Positions 17,431-25,129 of a stretch of DNA of 60,593 nt are shown in pieces. Origin of the DNA: CAZQLW01 sp964639875. Lineage in GTDB: Archaea; Nanobdellota; Nanobdellia; Woesearchaeales; GW2011-AR9. Every line of letters starts with the position of its first letter. Positions within the stretch are counted from its first letter, which is position 1. The translations under genes were made by a program, and so were the position numbers. The stretch covers positions 1 through 60,593 of the forward strand of contig CAZXEM010000001.1 of NCBI GenBank assembly GCA_964639875.1. Direction: 5' to 3'. A model generated the notes under the pieces. That model saw only the letters and a program-made list of their open reading frames with translations, was not told the DNA's origin and searched no databases.

Positions 17431-17724
17431 ATGGTAATCTTAAAAACAAAAATTCAATGTTTTCGTTGTAAAAAGAAAGTTGATAAGAACGAAACAAGGG
17501 TAAACAAATCAGTAAATGGCGAACCCAGGCATGAATGTTTTACTTGTTTCAAACGTTACCGGAGAGAACCTTTACTGGCAGGAGTTGAAGAAATCCCTTA
17601 TAAAAAAGATTATTATTGTCAACGGTGCAATTATAAATTTAAGTCTAAATTAAACACTTGCCCTTATTGTAGTAAAAATGATTTGGTCATAGGTGGAAAT
17701 GTTTCTCTTAAAGAACTGATGTGA
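17431..17724 (+). CDS. Zinc-ribbon protein
   Basis: The product has 97 residues and two Cys-pair clusters. CFRCKK (residues about 10-13) pairs with HECFTCFK (about 36-39), and CQRCNY with CPYCSK near the C-terminus. Both look like four-Cys zinc ribbons. A role in nucleic-acid binding or as a protein adaptor is likely. It is not a recognised ribosomal or polymerase subunit. It is followed 50 bp later by a membrane protein gene. Confidence 0.72.
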   Translation: MVILKTKIQCFRCKKKVDKNETRVNKSVNGEPRHECFTCFKRYRREPLLAGVEEIPYKKDYYCQRCNYKFKSKLNTCPYCSKNDLVIGGNVSLKELM

Positions 17725-17775
17725 TAATTGATTTTAAATATAGAAAGGTTTAATTAGCAAAATTGTTTTCTACTA

Positions 17776-18174
17776 ATGATGAAGTTCAAATATACGTTAA
17801 AATTCATTTGGGGAATTGTTTTAATTGTAGCTAGTTTACTGTTAGGCCTTCTCACTAAAATTTTCATGATTCTCTACTTAAATAACGAAAATGTTTTTTG
17901 GTCAATGGTCATAATCTATATTTTATCCTGGCCAATGTTAATATGGGGCATTTGGTGGGCTGGTAAAGAATATGCAGAAAGTTTAAGAAAATACTTTCAA
18001 TATAAATATTATCATAACCATATGAAAGTTAAAACTAAGAAAGCTTATCATGCAACTAAAGAAAGAACACAAAAATTGAAAGAAAGAGCTAAAGTTAAAT
18101 CAGCAAAATTAAAAGAAAAGACTAAAGAGAAGACAAGGAAACTAAAAAATAAACTAAAAAATAATCGTCATTAA
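17776..18174 (+). CDS. Membrane protein with a long basic cytoplasmic tail
   Basis: The product has 132 residues. Two hydrophobic segments (about 10-33 and 40-62) are followed by a tail from about 80 onward made almost only of Lys, Glu, Ala, Thr and Leu (KERTQKLKERAKVKSAKLKEKTKEKTRKL). The tail should be a basic helix or coiled coil that could bind nucleic acid or ribosomes at the membrane; this is an inference. Two adjacent ATG codons offer alternative starts. Confidence 0.7.
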   Translation: MMKFKYTLKFIWGIVLIVASLLLGLLTKIFMILYLNNENVFWSMVIIYILSWPMLIWGIWWAGKEYAESLRKYFQYKYYHNHMKVKTKKAYHATKERTQKLKERAKVKSAKLKEKTKEKTRKLKNKLKNNRH

Positions 18175-18235
18175 TTTATATGATTAAGTTCATTGCTAAT
18201 TCTAATTTAAGAAAATAAAAGCGCCAACGCCCGGA

Positions 18236-18320
18236 CTTTCAAAAATAGTTCCGCTTTTTCGCAGTGCGTTGAACTTTATGTTCAACTCGCTCTTGCGTTT
18301 CAAATGAGCGTAACCATTTG
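18236..18320 (-). other. 85-nt T-loop intron (position 59/60) of tRNA-Ser
   Basis: Exon TTCA pairs with intron TGAA to give a 4-bp central helix. The 3-nt bulges AAC and AGT flank it, and AAATGG/CTATTT-type pairing lies inside, so this is a bulge-helix-bulge. Cutting after the second base of each bulge restores TTCAAAT. About 80 percent of positions match the intron in tRNA-Thr at 28564-28648. Confidence 0.8.
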
Positions 18321-18351
18321 TTTGAACCGGGAATTCCGAGAGGAACTGGTT

Positions 18352-18369
18352 ATCTCATCCAATTAAGGA
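18352..18369 (-). other. 18-nt anticodon-loop intron (37/38) of tRNA-Ser
   Basis: It lies between A37 and A38 of CTTGAA ... A-ACCAG. The intron contains a small ATCC/GGAT hairpin. This is the canonical archaeal intron position. Confidence 0.75.
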
Positions 18370-18454
18370 TTCAAGACCAGCGCAATACCGGATTATGCGA
18401 CGTTGGCATTTTTATGACATTAGTCGCGCCCAAAAAGATAAAATCTTTTTCAGG

Positions 18455-18467
18455 ATGCGACGTTGGC
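18455..18467 (-). repeat. Extra copy of the tRNA-Ser 5' end
   Basis: GCCAACGTCGCAT, identical to the first 13 nt of tRNA-Ser, starts 60 nt upstream of the gene. It is followed by an AT-rich hairpin (AAAAAGAT/ATCTTTTT) and GCGCGAC, which can pair with GTCGC. The TATA box at 18494-18503 is placed to start transcription at this copy. Confidence 0.8.
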
Positions 18468-18493
18468 ACGAATATAATTAAGAAATAAGTTGA

Positions 18494-18503
18494 TTTATAA
18501 AAG
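18494..18503 (-). promoter_or_regulatory. TATA box upstream of the tRNA-Ser unit
   Basis: On the minus strand CTTTTATAAA lies about 27-36 nt before the duplicated 5' end at 18467 and about 90 nt before the tRNA proper. The precursor therefore probably includes the extra copy. Confidence 0.5.
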
Positions 18504-18504
18504 T

Positions 18505-18801
18505 TTAGGTTTCTTTGTTTAATAATTCAAATGCCTGATATTCAAAACTACCTAAATTATAAACTTTTTCTCCCAATGTTAAAGTTCCAAAGTGAGTAGA
18601 ACCAATTTTTTTCCAAACATTTTCTTTTACATCTTTTTCGTAATGAGAGATAATCTTATTACCATCAATAATTCCAGTTAAAGAAAGAATCCCTGCAACT
18701 CCATTAAAAGAATAAGCAGAATAATTGTTAACATTTTTTTCATCAGTAAGATTTATTTTTCTTCCAGACTTATCTTTTTCTACTTTTAATTCTAAATCCA
18801 T
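18505..18801 (-). CDS. Hypothetical small protein
   Basis: The ATG at 18801 is preferred over an upstream in-frame TTG because GGGTGTT stands 5 nt before it as a ribosome-binding site. The 98-residue product begins MDLELKVEKDKSGRKINL. Short beta-like segments follow (AYSFNGVAGILSLTGIIDGNK, STHFGTLTLGEKVYNLGSFEY). It is soluble, with no Cys motifs or membrane helix. I do not recognise it. It sits between tRNA-Ser and aCPSF1 on the same strand. Confidence 0.6.
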   Translation of the reverse strand: MDLELKVEKDKSGRKINLTDEKNVNNYSAYSFNGVAGILSLTGIIDGNKIISHYEKDVKENVWKKIGSTHFGTLTLGEKVYNLGSFEYQAFELLNKET

Positions 18802-18847
18802 ATTAACACCCAACAAAAATATTAAAAAATTAATAAAAAATAAAAAT

Positions 18848-20737
18848 CTACTTGATTCGAATAACTTCCAAATTCTTAGGAGCAGTAGTTTCTATCCTTA
18901 ATTGTTTATGTAAACTACTAGCTAAATCTAAACACCGAGAACTTTCACCGTGCATTAAGATCACTTTTCTAGGACAAGGATTACACCTTTTTACATAATT
19001 CATTAACTGTCTTCGATCAGAATGGTTAGTGATTTCCACTTTATGAACTTCCATATTAACTTTCAAAACCTGATTTTTTCGATCATCTCTCATCATCAGT
19101 TCTGTTGCCCCTTCCCTAATTCGATGACCTAAACTGCCCGGTGGTTGGTAACATGAAAAAATTAAACTATGCTTTTTACCTTCAGCCAAAGCTTTCAAAT
19201 ATTCTACGGAAGGACCGCCCTGTAACATTCCGGAAGTAGCAAGGATTAAACAAGGCCCTTCATCAGCAATAATTTGTTTTCTTTCTTTTTGTGATCCAAC
19301 CCGTTTAAAAATTTCAGACAAGAAAGGATTATTCTCTTTATGAAAAATTTGTTGCCTAATATTTCTGTTCAAGAATTCAGGGTAAGCAGTATGAATTGCA
19401 GTAATATCATAAAGCATTCCGTCAAGATGAACTGGAACAGTAGGGATTTTTTTCTCTCGCATTAATCGCTCTACAATAATCATTACTTCTTGTGCTCTTC
19501 CAGATCCAAGAACGGGCATCAAAACTTTACCACCACGTTCAAAAGTTTTTTTGATAACGTCAATCATGTATCCGTCAGCTTCCTGTTCGTTCATAACGTT
19601 ATCTTTACCACCATAAGTAGATTCCATGATTAATGTTTCTACTCTAGGAAACTGAGTATTAGCGGCTTCTAAAACGTTAGTTCGTCCATACTTTAAATCA
19701 CCAGTAAAAACTACGTTATGTAAACCATTACCAATATTTAAGTGCACAATTGAACTGCCCAAAATATGTCCCGCATTGTAAAATGTTAACCTAACGTCAG
19801 GTGTAATATCAGTAACTTCATCATAATCTAGACAAATTGTATGTAAAACTGTATCTCTAACTTCTTCACTAGAATAAATTGGATCTTTACCTTCGTTACG
19901 TTGAATCTTGATCATGTCCAATTGCAGTAAAGACATTACGTCCCTTGTTGGTAAGGTACAATAAACTGGCCCTTTGTAACCATACTTAAACAAGTAAGGA
20001 ACTAACCCAGAATGGTCTAAATGTGAATGAGTTATAATAACTGCATCAATATCTGAAATGTTAAATTCTGGTGCATCTAAGTAAGGATAAGAGTCCGGTC
20101 CATCCTGACTAGGATCAATCCCACAATCCATAATAATTCTAGATTCTGGTGTTTGTAATAATAAACATGCTCTTCCTACTTGCCTTGCAGCTCCTAAAAA
20201 AGAGATCCTAACCCATTCGTGTTTCTTTTCTCTTAACCAGCCATCATAAACCCGATGTCCAGTTTTGTCCAAAAACTTTTTTCGATAATCAGCATTTTCG
20301 TAAAGTACTGAACGAATACTTTCAGTCAATTTTGACCTAATTGGCGGATTCCTTTTGATTAATGGCACCCACATAGTTTTAGATTTAATTTCTTTAAGAA
20401 TTTCTCCTTGTTTACCAATAACTACTCCTGGCTTATCAGCATGAATAATTAATTGACTTCTAGGTGCATCAAAAATAAACTCCTGTGCACCAGCTTCTTT
20501 AGGAATTATTTTTCTAATTTCTTTTTCCGCTTTTTCTATTTCCATACACATTGACGGGTCTGGTCTAACTTCAATTCTCTTCTTAAACTGTTGAACAGCA
20601 GCTTTAATTGTTCCTTTATTATTAAGAAAATATTCTTTATCTTTAGTGTAAAGGACAATGTTGGCTGCTTCAAAAGCGCCATCGGAAATTGTTTTTGGGG
20701 GTAATGTCTTGATTATTTCTTTTAATATATCCGGCAT
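18848..20737 (-). CDS. aCPSF1 (FttA), KH/beta-CASP ribonuclease and transcription terminator
   Basis: Cleaves nascent RNA at U-rich sites and terminates archaeal transcription. The 629-residue protein has N-terminal KH domains (GKQG loop, 108-111). A metallo-beta-lactamase core follows with HSHLDH (237-242), then a beta-CASP domain (GGKVLMPVLGSGRAQE, SGMLQGGPS) and the C-terminal metal ligands (NHSDRRQL). The order is that of archaeal aCPSF1. ATG 20737 is preceded by GAGGAATATAA. The same RBS-plus-start block occurs once more upstream, where it opens a 16-codon frame. Because U-tracts end many genes here, this factor is probably central to expression. Confidence 0.95.
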   Translation of the reverse strand: MPDILKEIIKTLPPKTISDGAFEAANIVLYTKDKEYFLNNKGTIKAAVQQFKKRIEVRPDPSMCMEIEKAEKEIRKIIPKEAGAQEFIFDAPRSQLIIHADKPGVVIGKQGEILKEIKSKTMWVPLIKRNPPIRSKLTESIRSVLYENADYRKKFLDKTGHRVYDGWLREKKHEWVRISFLGAARQVGRACLLLQTPESRIIMDCGIDPSQDGPDSYPYLDAPEFNISDIDAVIITHSHLDHSGLVPYLFKYGYKGPVYCTLPTRDVMSLLQLDMIKIQRNEGKDPIYSSEEVRDTVLHTICLDYDEVTDITPDVRLTFYNAGHILGSSIVHLNIGNGLHNVVFTGDLKYGRTNVLEAANTQFPRVETLIMESTYGGKDNVMNEQEADGYMIDVIKKTFERGGKVLMPVLGSGRAQEVMIIVERLMREKKIPTVPVHLDGMLYDITAIHTAYPEFLNRNIRQQIFHKENNPFLSEIFKRVGSQKERKQIIADEGPCLILATSGMLQGGPSVEYLKALAEGKKHSLIFSCYQPPGSLGHRIREGATELMMRDDRKNQVLKVNMEVHKVEITNHSDRRQLMNYVKRCNPCPRKVILMHGESSRCLDLASSLHKQLRIETTAPKNLEVIRIK

Positions 20738-20763
20738 TTTTTATATTCCTCTGTTATTTATTT

Positions 20764-20814
20764 TTAAATGGCAGATGCTTGAAAATTATTTTTAATTTTC
20801 ATTGTGTCTGGCAT
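20764..20814 (-). CDS. 16-codon upstream ORF in front of aCPSF1 (MPDTMKIKNNFQASAI)
   Basis: This frame starts behind GAGGAATATAAGAAATGCC, almost identical to the aCPSF1 start block GAGGAATATAAAAAATGCC. Both begin Met-Pro-Asp. It ends about 27 nt before aCPSF1. It looks like a small duplication that created, or retains, a leader peptide. Expression is unproven. Confidence 0.4.
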   Translation of the reverse strand: MPDTMKIKNNFQASAI

Positions 20815-20963
20815 TTCTTATATTCCTCATAAAATTTTATTATTCATATTTTTGTTTAAGATTTTAACTATCTTTACTGACATCAATTTGAAAAACTTTT
20901 ATTTTTGTAACCAGCTGGTCATTTTTTAGAATTTTAACCTCTAAAAAAAGAAATTAAAAAAAT

Positions 20964-21599
20964 TTAATTTAATAAACTATACTCAATCTCTTTATGCAGT
21001 ACTTTCTTAATTTCTTTATTGTTGACTACTATTACATCAATCCCATTCCCGGAACAAGAGTCACGTTGCAAAGCAGTATTAATTGCTTGAACAACCAATT
21101 TAACACCTTCCGCAGTAGTCATTTCAGGATTGTACTGAGTTTCTAATACACCTAAAGCGAAAACTGAACCTGAACCAGAAGAGACATAATCAGTAATGTG
21201 AGTAATGCTTCCATCAGGGAACAAATCGTACAAATGAACTCCAGAAGAGTCTTTTCCACCTAATAAAAAGTGGGTAACTCCAGGAATCATGCTCATCCTT
21301 CTAATGTTTGAATAAACTAATCCACCAAGTAAATTAGCTGCTTCTTTGGCAGTTGGTTGTTTATTAGTTCTAACTTCTTTTAATTTTAATTCTGCTTTTA
21401 CTAATTTTGTAACTAACTGAGCATCGGAAACAGTCCCTGCCCAAGTTACAGCAAAATCGTCATTAAGGATATGAACTTTATCAGCTCGTTTATCCACAAT
21501 CATTGTTCCAGCAGTAGCTCGCTTGTCAGCTGCTAAAATAATTCCGTCTTTACAGACAATACCTACAGTAGTAGTACCAGTTTTTAATTGATTTTCCAT
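20964..21599 (-). CDS. psmB: Proteasome beta subunit
   Basis: Proteolytic subunit of the archaeal 20S proteasome. A short propeptide (MENQLKTG) is removed before Thr 9, the nucleophile of TTTVGIV. In mature numbering Asp 17 and Lys 33 are present (AADKRAT, RADKVH), and GSGSG is retained, so the enzyme should be active. It has 211 residues. GGTGTT precedes the ATG, and a TATA box at about 21664-21673 gives a leader of some 35 nt. No alpha-subunit gene is in the window. Confidence 0.95.
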   Translation of the reverse strand: MENQLKTGTTTVGIVCKDGIILAADKRATAGTMIVDKRADKVHILNDDFAVTWAGTVSDAQLVTKLVKAELKLKEVRTNKQPTAKEAANLLGGLVYSNIRRMSMIPGVTHFLLGGKDSSGVHLYDLFPDGSITHITDYVSSGSGSVFALGVLETQYNPEMTTAEGVKLVVQAINTALQRDSCSGNGIDVIVVNNKEIKKVLHKEIEYSLLN

Positions 21600-21663
21600 A
21601 TTATAACACCTTTAGAATGCTTTATCACATCTATCATTTATTTAGTAGTGAAAAGATAAAGAT

Positions 21664-21673
21664 TATATATAAA
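21664..21673 (-). promoter_or_regulatory. TATA box of psmB
   Basis: On the minus strand ATTTATATATAA lies between the last gene of the lipoprotein island (ending 21704) and psmB. It marks the downstream boundary of the island. Confidence 0.6.
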
Positions 21674-21703
21674 TGTTTTGGAAAAAAAGTAAAAAGAAAA
21701 AAA

Positions 21704-21895
21704 TTATTCTAATCTATCTTTCATTACTTCATTTAAATCTCTTTGATACTTAGCATTTTGATCATCAACATCAATATGTGGTAATATGTTATGATAAAAA
21801 TGAGCTATGTCAACTTGTCCACATGGTTCAAATTGTAATTCCAATTCTAGTTTTTTAGTTTCAAGAACTGGTTTCTGGTATAATTTCATTGACAT
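21704..21895 (-). CDS. Lipoprotein island gene 16: small hypothetical protein
   Basis: Last gene of the island, 63 residues. It has no signal peptide and one Cys (FEPCGQVD). The His/Asp-rich stretch HFYHNILPHIDVDDQN is followed by a charged helix. It follows its neighbour after 2 bp, which suggests translational coupling. No family is recognised. Its position at the end of the run is the main reason to call it a gene. Confidence 0.55.
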   Translation of the reverse strand: MSMKLYQKPVLETKKLELELQFEPCGQVDIAHFYHNILPHIDVDDQNAKYQRDLNEVMKDRLE

Positions 21896-21897
21896 CT

Positions 21898-22320
21898 TTA
21901 TTTAGCGGCTTGGTAATCTTCTTCAACAATATTATCTTTAGCATCATATTCTGTACGTTCCATTTTCCATCTGCCACCAAAAGGTTCGAAAACTCCATCA
22001 TTGAAACATCTTACATTGGTTCTAGAACCATCTTCATGAGTTTTAGTATAATGTTGCTCTTCAGCCATACCATCGCCATCATAATCCATCTTTACAAATT
22101 TTTCTGAACCCTTTTCTAATCTTAAATATGAGATTTCAATACCCCTTTCATCAACACGCTTTACAGCTTTTACTACAGTTCCATTTTCAATTGGATTTTT
22201 ACCACAGAATTGATTCACCTCATAATTAGTAGTAGTAGCACATCCACTTAAAGCAGTTAAAGCTGTAGCTCCAACTAGTAATTTTTTTCCAGTATTAACA
22301 ATATTTTCTAACATTTTCAT
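21898..22320 (-). CDS. Lipoprotein island gene 15: lipoprotein with Ca-type loop
   Basis: The product has 140 residues. The signal peptide ends in the lipobox ALSGC (Cys 27), and mature residues start CATTTNYEV. The segment KMDYDGDGMAEEQ has the DxDGDGxxE spacing of calcium-binding repeats. The rest is predicted beta-rich with an acidic C-terminus. It should be lipid-anchored on the cell surface. GAGGT-type bases precede the start. Function unknown. Confidence 0.7.
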   Translation of the reverse strand: MKMLENIVNTGKKLLVGATALTALSGCATTTNYEVNQFCGKNPIENGTVVKAVKRVDERGIEISYLRLEKGSEKFVKMDYDGDGMAEEQHYTKTHEDGSRTNVRCFNDGVFEPFGGRWKMERTEYDAKDNIVEEDYQAAK

Positions 22321-22332
22321 TTTATTTGTACC

Positions 22333-22647
22333 TCATTGATAATCAGTTATAGGTGGTAATTGTATTGTTTCTCTCTTTACTTCAGGGCTTCTTACTGAAA
22401 CTAACATAGCAATTCCTGGTGGTGATGGTGGGTCTTTTGGATCAAAATCATACGCACTTCTTGTTAAAAAAGTTGAGATTGGACTTGGTTCATTATCATC
22501 ATCTCTACCATATTGACCAAGATCAACCGGTTTAAATCTCTTAAAATCGCTATAATCAATTACAATATCTTCTAACGGAAAGCCACTTTTTGCAGGTGGC
22601 AATAATGGTTTGTCTTCACCAAGTCTATCATATTTTAAAAATTTCAT
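22333..22647 (-). CDS. Lipoprotein island gene 14: Pro/Asp-rich hypothetical protein
   Basis: The product has 104 residues and no signal peptide. It is rich in Pro and Asp (FDPKDPPSPPGIAMLVSVRS) and ends IQLPPITDYQ. It is probably largely disordered and may act as a linker or effector-like partner. It belongs to the run by strand and short spacing. No known family is recognised. Confidence 0.55.
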   Translation of the reverse strand: MKFLKYDRLGEDKPLLPPAKSGFPLEDIVIDYSDFKRFKPVDLGQYGRDDDNEPSPISTFLTRSAYDFDPKDPPSPPGIAMLVSVRSPEVKRETIQLPPITDYQ

Positions 22648-22664
22648 TTTAATAAATACCCCTT

Positions 22665-23039
22665 CTATGCAGCCGCTCCACCTGGACCATGATAAAAATC
22701 ATGGTTATTTGGAAAAGTTTCAATATCTCTTGCTAATTTCTTATACTGTTCAACAATTCTTCCTAAAGCAAAACTAGGATTAACTTTATAATCCATTTCA
22801 GCTAAATGTGCCTTTAAACTTTCAATAGAATCTTTTGGATCTTCTCTTAAACCGTAATTAGTTATAATGCATTCAAAATCGGATCTAGAATCAAAACCTA
22901 ATCCACTTGTAACATTTCTTTCAATCTGTTCTTGGAATGGTGTTTGTTCTGTAATTGGATTAAAATTATAAAGACCATGCCCTATTTCTCCTCCAATTAT
23001 CATTCCTAATAATCCTAATGCAGTTTCTGGTTTTCCCAT
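22665..23039 (-). CDS. Lipoprotein island gene 13: hypothetical protein
   Basis: The product has 124 residues. An N-terminal weakly hydrophobic stretch (ALGLLGMIIGGEIGHGLY) could be a membrane-associated helix. A charged helical part follows, and the tail is DFYHGPGGAAA. A clear GAGGT ribosome-binding site lies upstream of the ATG. I recognise no domain. An 88-bp gap with AT-rich sequence separates it from the next gene upstream, so an internal promoter is possible. Confidence 0.6.
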   Translation of the reverse strand: MGKPETALGLLGMIIGGEIGHGLYNFNPITEQTPFQEQIERNVTSGLGFDSRSDFECIITNYGLREDPKDSIESLKAHLAEMDYKVNPSFALGRIVEQYKKLARDIETFPNNHDFYHGPGGAAA

Positions 23040-23127
23040 TTTAATATATACCTCATAATTAGTCTAATATTAACTTAGAAACAGTTTTTATTTATAAATC
23101 TTTGGGTAATTTGTTACTTTTAAGTAG

Positions 23128-23640
23128 CTAAAATAAAGCTCCGCCACTAAACCCAAAACCAGCGTTAAAATCTCCACTTTCATGCAAATAGAAGTCTACT
23201 CCGGTTTGTAAATAAAATGGATACATTTCTAAACCCACTTTAACTGATGGAGTCCACATTATTTCACTTTCAGAATTGATGCCCATCCTAAAAGCACCAA
23301 TTAATAATTCTAAAGAATCTTTAGATTTAGGGTCATACTTTCCAAACCCGTTAGTTAAACCAAATTCATACAAATCAATCTCAGAACCAGTTGATAACAA
23401 ATTAAGTGAATATTCTCCAGAATAATTACTAATTCCTTTCTTACGAGTGTTAGAATCTTCTTTGTACAATTTAACCATTACTTTCCCACCTTGTTTCCAA
23501 TCTTCTGGCGTTTGTGATAAACTGTAACCAAAGCCTACTTTTTTATAAGCTACTTTCCGCTGCAAATGTTGGTTAATACTAGCACAAGAAGTACTCAGAA
23601 GTAAAGTGCTCAAACATAAAGGTAATATTTTTTTTAACAT
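23128..23640 (-). CDS. Lipoprotein island gene 12: beta-rich lipoprotein
   Basis: The product has 170 residues. The signal peptide ends LLLSTSC with Cys 19. The mature part has repeated amphipathic strands (VGFGYSLSQ, GKVMVKLYKE, SGEYSLNLL, VKVGLEMYPFYLQTGVDFYL, FNAGFGFSGGALF) and ends in Phe. This pattern resembles outer-membrane beta barrels of bacteria, which is odd for an archaeon. It could equally be a beta-sandwich surface protein. It is separated from its neighbour by one base and so is likely coupled. Confidence 0.65.
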   Translation of the reverse strand: MLKKILPLCLSTLLLSTSCASINQHLQRKVAYKKVGFGYSLSQTPEDWKQGGKVMVKLYKEDSNTRKKGISNYSGEYSLNLLSTGSEIDLYEFGLTNGFGKYDPKSKDSLELLIGAFRMGINSESEIMWTPSVKVGLEMYPFYLQTGVDFYLHESGDFNAGFGFSGGALF

Positions 23641-23641
23641 T

Positions 23642-23938
23642 TTAACAATACTCTTCTAACAAATCTAACATATTTTGTGCTTTCTTTTTTGCTTCCAGTT
23701 TCATTTTAATTGATGCTAAAGGTCTACTCCCGCTTGTACGAGTGCCAGAAATTTTAACTGTCTCATTTACTTCTTGGTTTAAGAAATTAACAACATCTTT
23801 CATTGTTAGATCATCATTCTTTTCTTCAACAAGCCTATATTTTGAAACGTAATCTAAATAATCTTTAGCAAATATTTTACAATCATCTCCAACAAGTTCA
23901 TAACCCGGAATTTTGTTAACTATATCTATATATTTCAT
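23642..23938 (-). CDS. Lipoprotein island gene 11: small protein, paralogue of gene 2
   Basis: The product has 98 residues and no signal. The N-terminus MKYIDIVNKIPGYELVG and the C-terminus AKKKAQNMLDLLEE match the pattern of the 111-residue protein at 26931-27266 (IP....VG, A..Y.D.V, VV..L...VN, KAQ..L..L). The two look like paralogues within one operon. Each follows directly on a lipoprotein gene, here with a 4-bp overlap. The function is unknown; a cytoplasmic partner of the adjacent lipoprotein is conceivable. Confidence 0.65.
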   Translation of the reverse strand: MKYIDIVNKIPGYELVGDDCKIFAKDYLDYVSKYRLVEEKNDDLTMKDVVNFLNQEVNETVKISGTRTSGSRPLASIKMKLEAKKKAQNMLDLLEEYC

Positions 23939-24318
23939 TTTATTTTATCCTCAATTGTTCGATGATAATGTTTTCTTGCTTCGCTAGGAGAAACCCATCC
24001 ATCATGGTTAAAATCAGCTTGACGACATGTTTCTTGATAACTTTTTGTGTTAACTGCTGCACCATCACCTTCAATAACAACATAACCGTCTGCTATTTTT
24101 CTGGTACGAACAGTACCATTTTTCATTCCCGCAGTAGTTTGTAATAAAAAACGAGTTTTTTCATTTCTCATTCGGATAACTTGTTCTTGAATTTGATAAG
24201 CACGGTAATCAAAATTTTGTGGTTTAGAAACATGCTGATTAGAAGAACAACCAGTAGCTAGAACTAAATAAGTTAAACCTAATAGTACTGGTTTCAAAAA
24301 GTAATTTTTTATTTCCAT
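23935..24318 (-). CDS. Lipoprotein island gene 10: EF-hand lipoprotein
   Basis: The product has 127 residues. The hydrophobic N-terminus ends in the lipobox VLATGC, followed by SSNQHV. Near the C-terminus DFNHDGWVSPSE fits a complete EF-hand loop (Asp 1, Asn 3, Asp 5, Gly 6, Glu 12). It is likely a surface-anchored calcium-binding protein. It overlaps the genes on both sides by a few bases, typical of a tightly coupled operon. Confidence 0.7.
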   Translation of the reverse strand: MEIKNYFLKPVLLGLTYLVLATGCSSNQHVSKPQNFDYRAYQIQEQVIRMRNEKTRFLLQTTAGMKNGTVRTRKIADGYVVIEGDGAAVNTKSYQETCRQADFNHDGWVSPSEARKHYHRTIEDKIK

Positions 24319-24539
24319 GAGTCTTTCTTCTCTTCAAACTGACTATCTAAATCTTTATGATCTTCTTTTGCGTGAGACCTTACGCTTTCAGTTTGATACA
24401 TTTTTCTTTGTTCTTCTTGTTGCTTTTGCATCACTTCGTACTGAGTTGGAACACAACCAGACAAGGATACAGCTACTGCTGCACCCATTATTGCTTTTGC
24501 TACATATCCAACTGTTTTTTTCATTGTTTCATATTTCAT
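24309..24539 (-). CDS. Lipoprotein island gene 9: short lipoprotein
   Basis: The product has 76 residues. The signal peptide ends AVSLSGC, a textbook lipobox. The mature part is a charged helix (QKQQEEQRKMYQTESVRSHAKEDHKDLD). The ATG is preceded by GAGGAAAAATAAA. The N-terminal motif MKYE-x-M recurs in gene 4 (26090-26524). No domain is recognised. Confidence 0.65.
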   Translation of the reverse strand: MKYETMKKTVGYVAKAIMGAAVAVSLSGCVPTQYEVMQKQQEEQRKMYQTESVRSHAKEDHKDLDSQFEEKKDSWK

Positions 24540-24551
24540 TTTATTTTTCCT

Positions 24552-25115
24552 CTAAATTTTTTGAAATTTTTTTTCACTATATTTCAATTCTTTATCATAA
24601 TCTGATCCTGTTTTTATCATTGCTTTGAAGTGTTTACTAACATTTGAAACATCAATATTAAATCTTAAGGTATAACCAATATCTAAATCAGTTTCAAAAC
24701 TTTCAACATTTTCATTATAAACTGCAAGCATGGTTTTGTATGATTGGCCATGGCATTTTGCAGCTGAGACACAACTCTCAGCAAATAAACCAACTGTCCT
24801 TTGATTTAAAGTACTAAATACTTTTCTTGCTGCAACCACATTTTCATTATAGTTATGAACCCTAAAAAAATGATTATTAGACTTAGAATCAGATAATATC
24901 TTAGTTAAATTTTTAACATCTTCTTCAATAATACTTGGAATTGACATAGCAATAAAAAGGTCTTTGCTAGGCAGGTGATTTTTACCATCAATCACAGATT
25001 CAGATTTAATTAAAAGGTAAGTTGCTTCCATTCTTTGCAAAGCATAGTAAGATAATACTAATGCATTCTTCATTGCATTTTCTTGTGAGGTTAATGTTAA
25101 TCTTTCTAATGTCAT
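24552..25115 (-). CDS. Lipoprotein island gene 8: helical hypothetical protein
   Basis: The start is taken at ATG 25115 (MTLERLTLTSQ), which is preceded by GGAGGG. An earlier in-frame ATG at 25136 lacks such a site. The 187-residue product is mainly helical and has no signal peptide. It contains ESCVSAAKCHGQSYKTML and a Lys-rich end. Largest protein of the island and probably cytoplasmic. No family recognised. Confidence 0.62.
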   Translation of the reverse strand: MTLERLTLTSQENAMKNALVLSYYALQRMEATYLLIKSESVIDGKNHLPSKDLFIAMSIPSIIEEDVKNLTKILSDSKSNNHFFRVHNYNENVVAARKVFSTLNQRTVGLFAESCVSAAKCHGQSYKTMLAVYNENVESFETDLDIGYTLRFNIDVSNVSKHFKAMIKTGSDYDKELKYSEKKFQKI

Positions 25116-25129
25116 TTTTTCCCTCCTAA

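Larger units (their letters stand above)
18222..18407 (-). tRNA. tRNA-Ser(UGA) with two introns
   Basis: The acceptor stem is GCCAACG/CGTTGGC with discriminator G. The anticodon stem is CTGGT/ACCAG, the loop CTTGAA, and the anticodon TGA. A long variable arm (TTCC TCTC GGAA) marks a serine tRNA. The T-stem is CCCGG/CCGGG. An 18-nt intron sits after position 37 (18352-18369) and an 85-nt intron in the T-loop (18236-18320). Removing both leaves 83 nt with a normal T-loop TTCAAAT. CCA is not encoded. A second copy of the first 13 nt lies 60 nt upstream. Confidence 0.9.

Noticed and set aside
18236..18320. Group I intron in tRNA-Ser
   Set aside because: At 85 nt it is far too short for a group I core. 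The splice sites fit a bulge-helix-bulge, not the U/G ends of group I introns.
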